A stretch of 6,256 nt of DNA. Source: JAGOJE01 sp964553715. Its GTDB lineage: Bacteria > Pseudomonadota > Alphaproteobacteria > Rickettsiales > Rickettsiaceae. Positions 6,242 to 6,256 of this stretch are shown here, one piece after another. The translations under genes were made by a program, and so were the position numbers. Every line of letters starts with the position of its first letter. The stretch's first letter is position 1. The notes below the pieces were generated by a model. It did no database searches, was not told where the DNA came from, and saw only the letters and a program-made list of their open reading frames with translations. The stretch is taken from contig CAZKKY010000041.1 in NCBI GenBank assembly GCA_964553715.1, positions 1 through 6,256 on the forward strand. The letters run 5' to 3'.

Positions 6242-6256
6242 GACCTTTGAGCCTGA

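Noticed and set aside
6219..6256. Possible insertion-sequence end or tRNA start at the right edge
   Set aside because: No matching inverted repeat, target duplication or cloverleaf can be seen in the few bases available; a promoter reading explains the pattern better.

Overview
The window is AT-rich and almost fully coding on the + strand. It looks like chromosomal DNA of a Rickettsiales bacterium (Rickettsiaceae- or Midichloriaceae-like intracellular alphaproteobacterium). Three things point there. The GatC, GatA and GatB proteins closely resemble my recollection of Rickettsia homologues in wording and length, for example a 100-residue GatC ending in PKVIE and the GatB block DLNRSGIALMEIVSEPD. 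Ribosomal protein S1 has the alphaproteobacterial C-terminal tail (SGASLGDILGAALG). The first bases encode the C-terminal end of an Rpn/PD-(D/E)XK transposase-like protein, a family that is greatly expanded in Rickettsiales. No database search was possible, so the genus is left open.

Layout: 1-206 is the 3' end of the Rpn-family gene. 207-376 is a leader region with a plausible promoter and a palindrome just ahead of rpsA. 377-2086 is rpsA (30S ribosomal protein S1, six S1 domains). A strong 10-bp hairpin follows at 2092-2118. 2119-2303 is a non-coding stretch carrying a weak promoter candidate. 2304-5544 is the tightly packed gatC-gatA-gatB operon, with genes overlapping by 4 and 1 bases. 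5563-6165 is a class I SAM-dependent methyltransferase of an uncharacterised family, 18 bases after gatB and probably in the same transcript. 6166-6256 holds a weak terminator-like hairpin and then a good promoter candidate with a palindrome in its spacer, which presumably drives a gene beyond the window.

Functionally the window is mostly translation. S1 brings mRNA to the 30S subunit. GatCAB converts misacylated Glu-tRNA(Gln) (and/or Asp-tRNA(Asn)) to the correct amide form, which bacteria lacking GlnRS or AsnRS need. The methyltransferase has no assignable substrate. I see no undescribed multi-gene system here. The points most worth a second look are the reversed-polarity hairpin after rpsA, the same-frame tandem-stop junction between gatB and the methyltransferase, the unknown methyltransferase itself, and the promoter/palindrome at the right edge.
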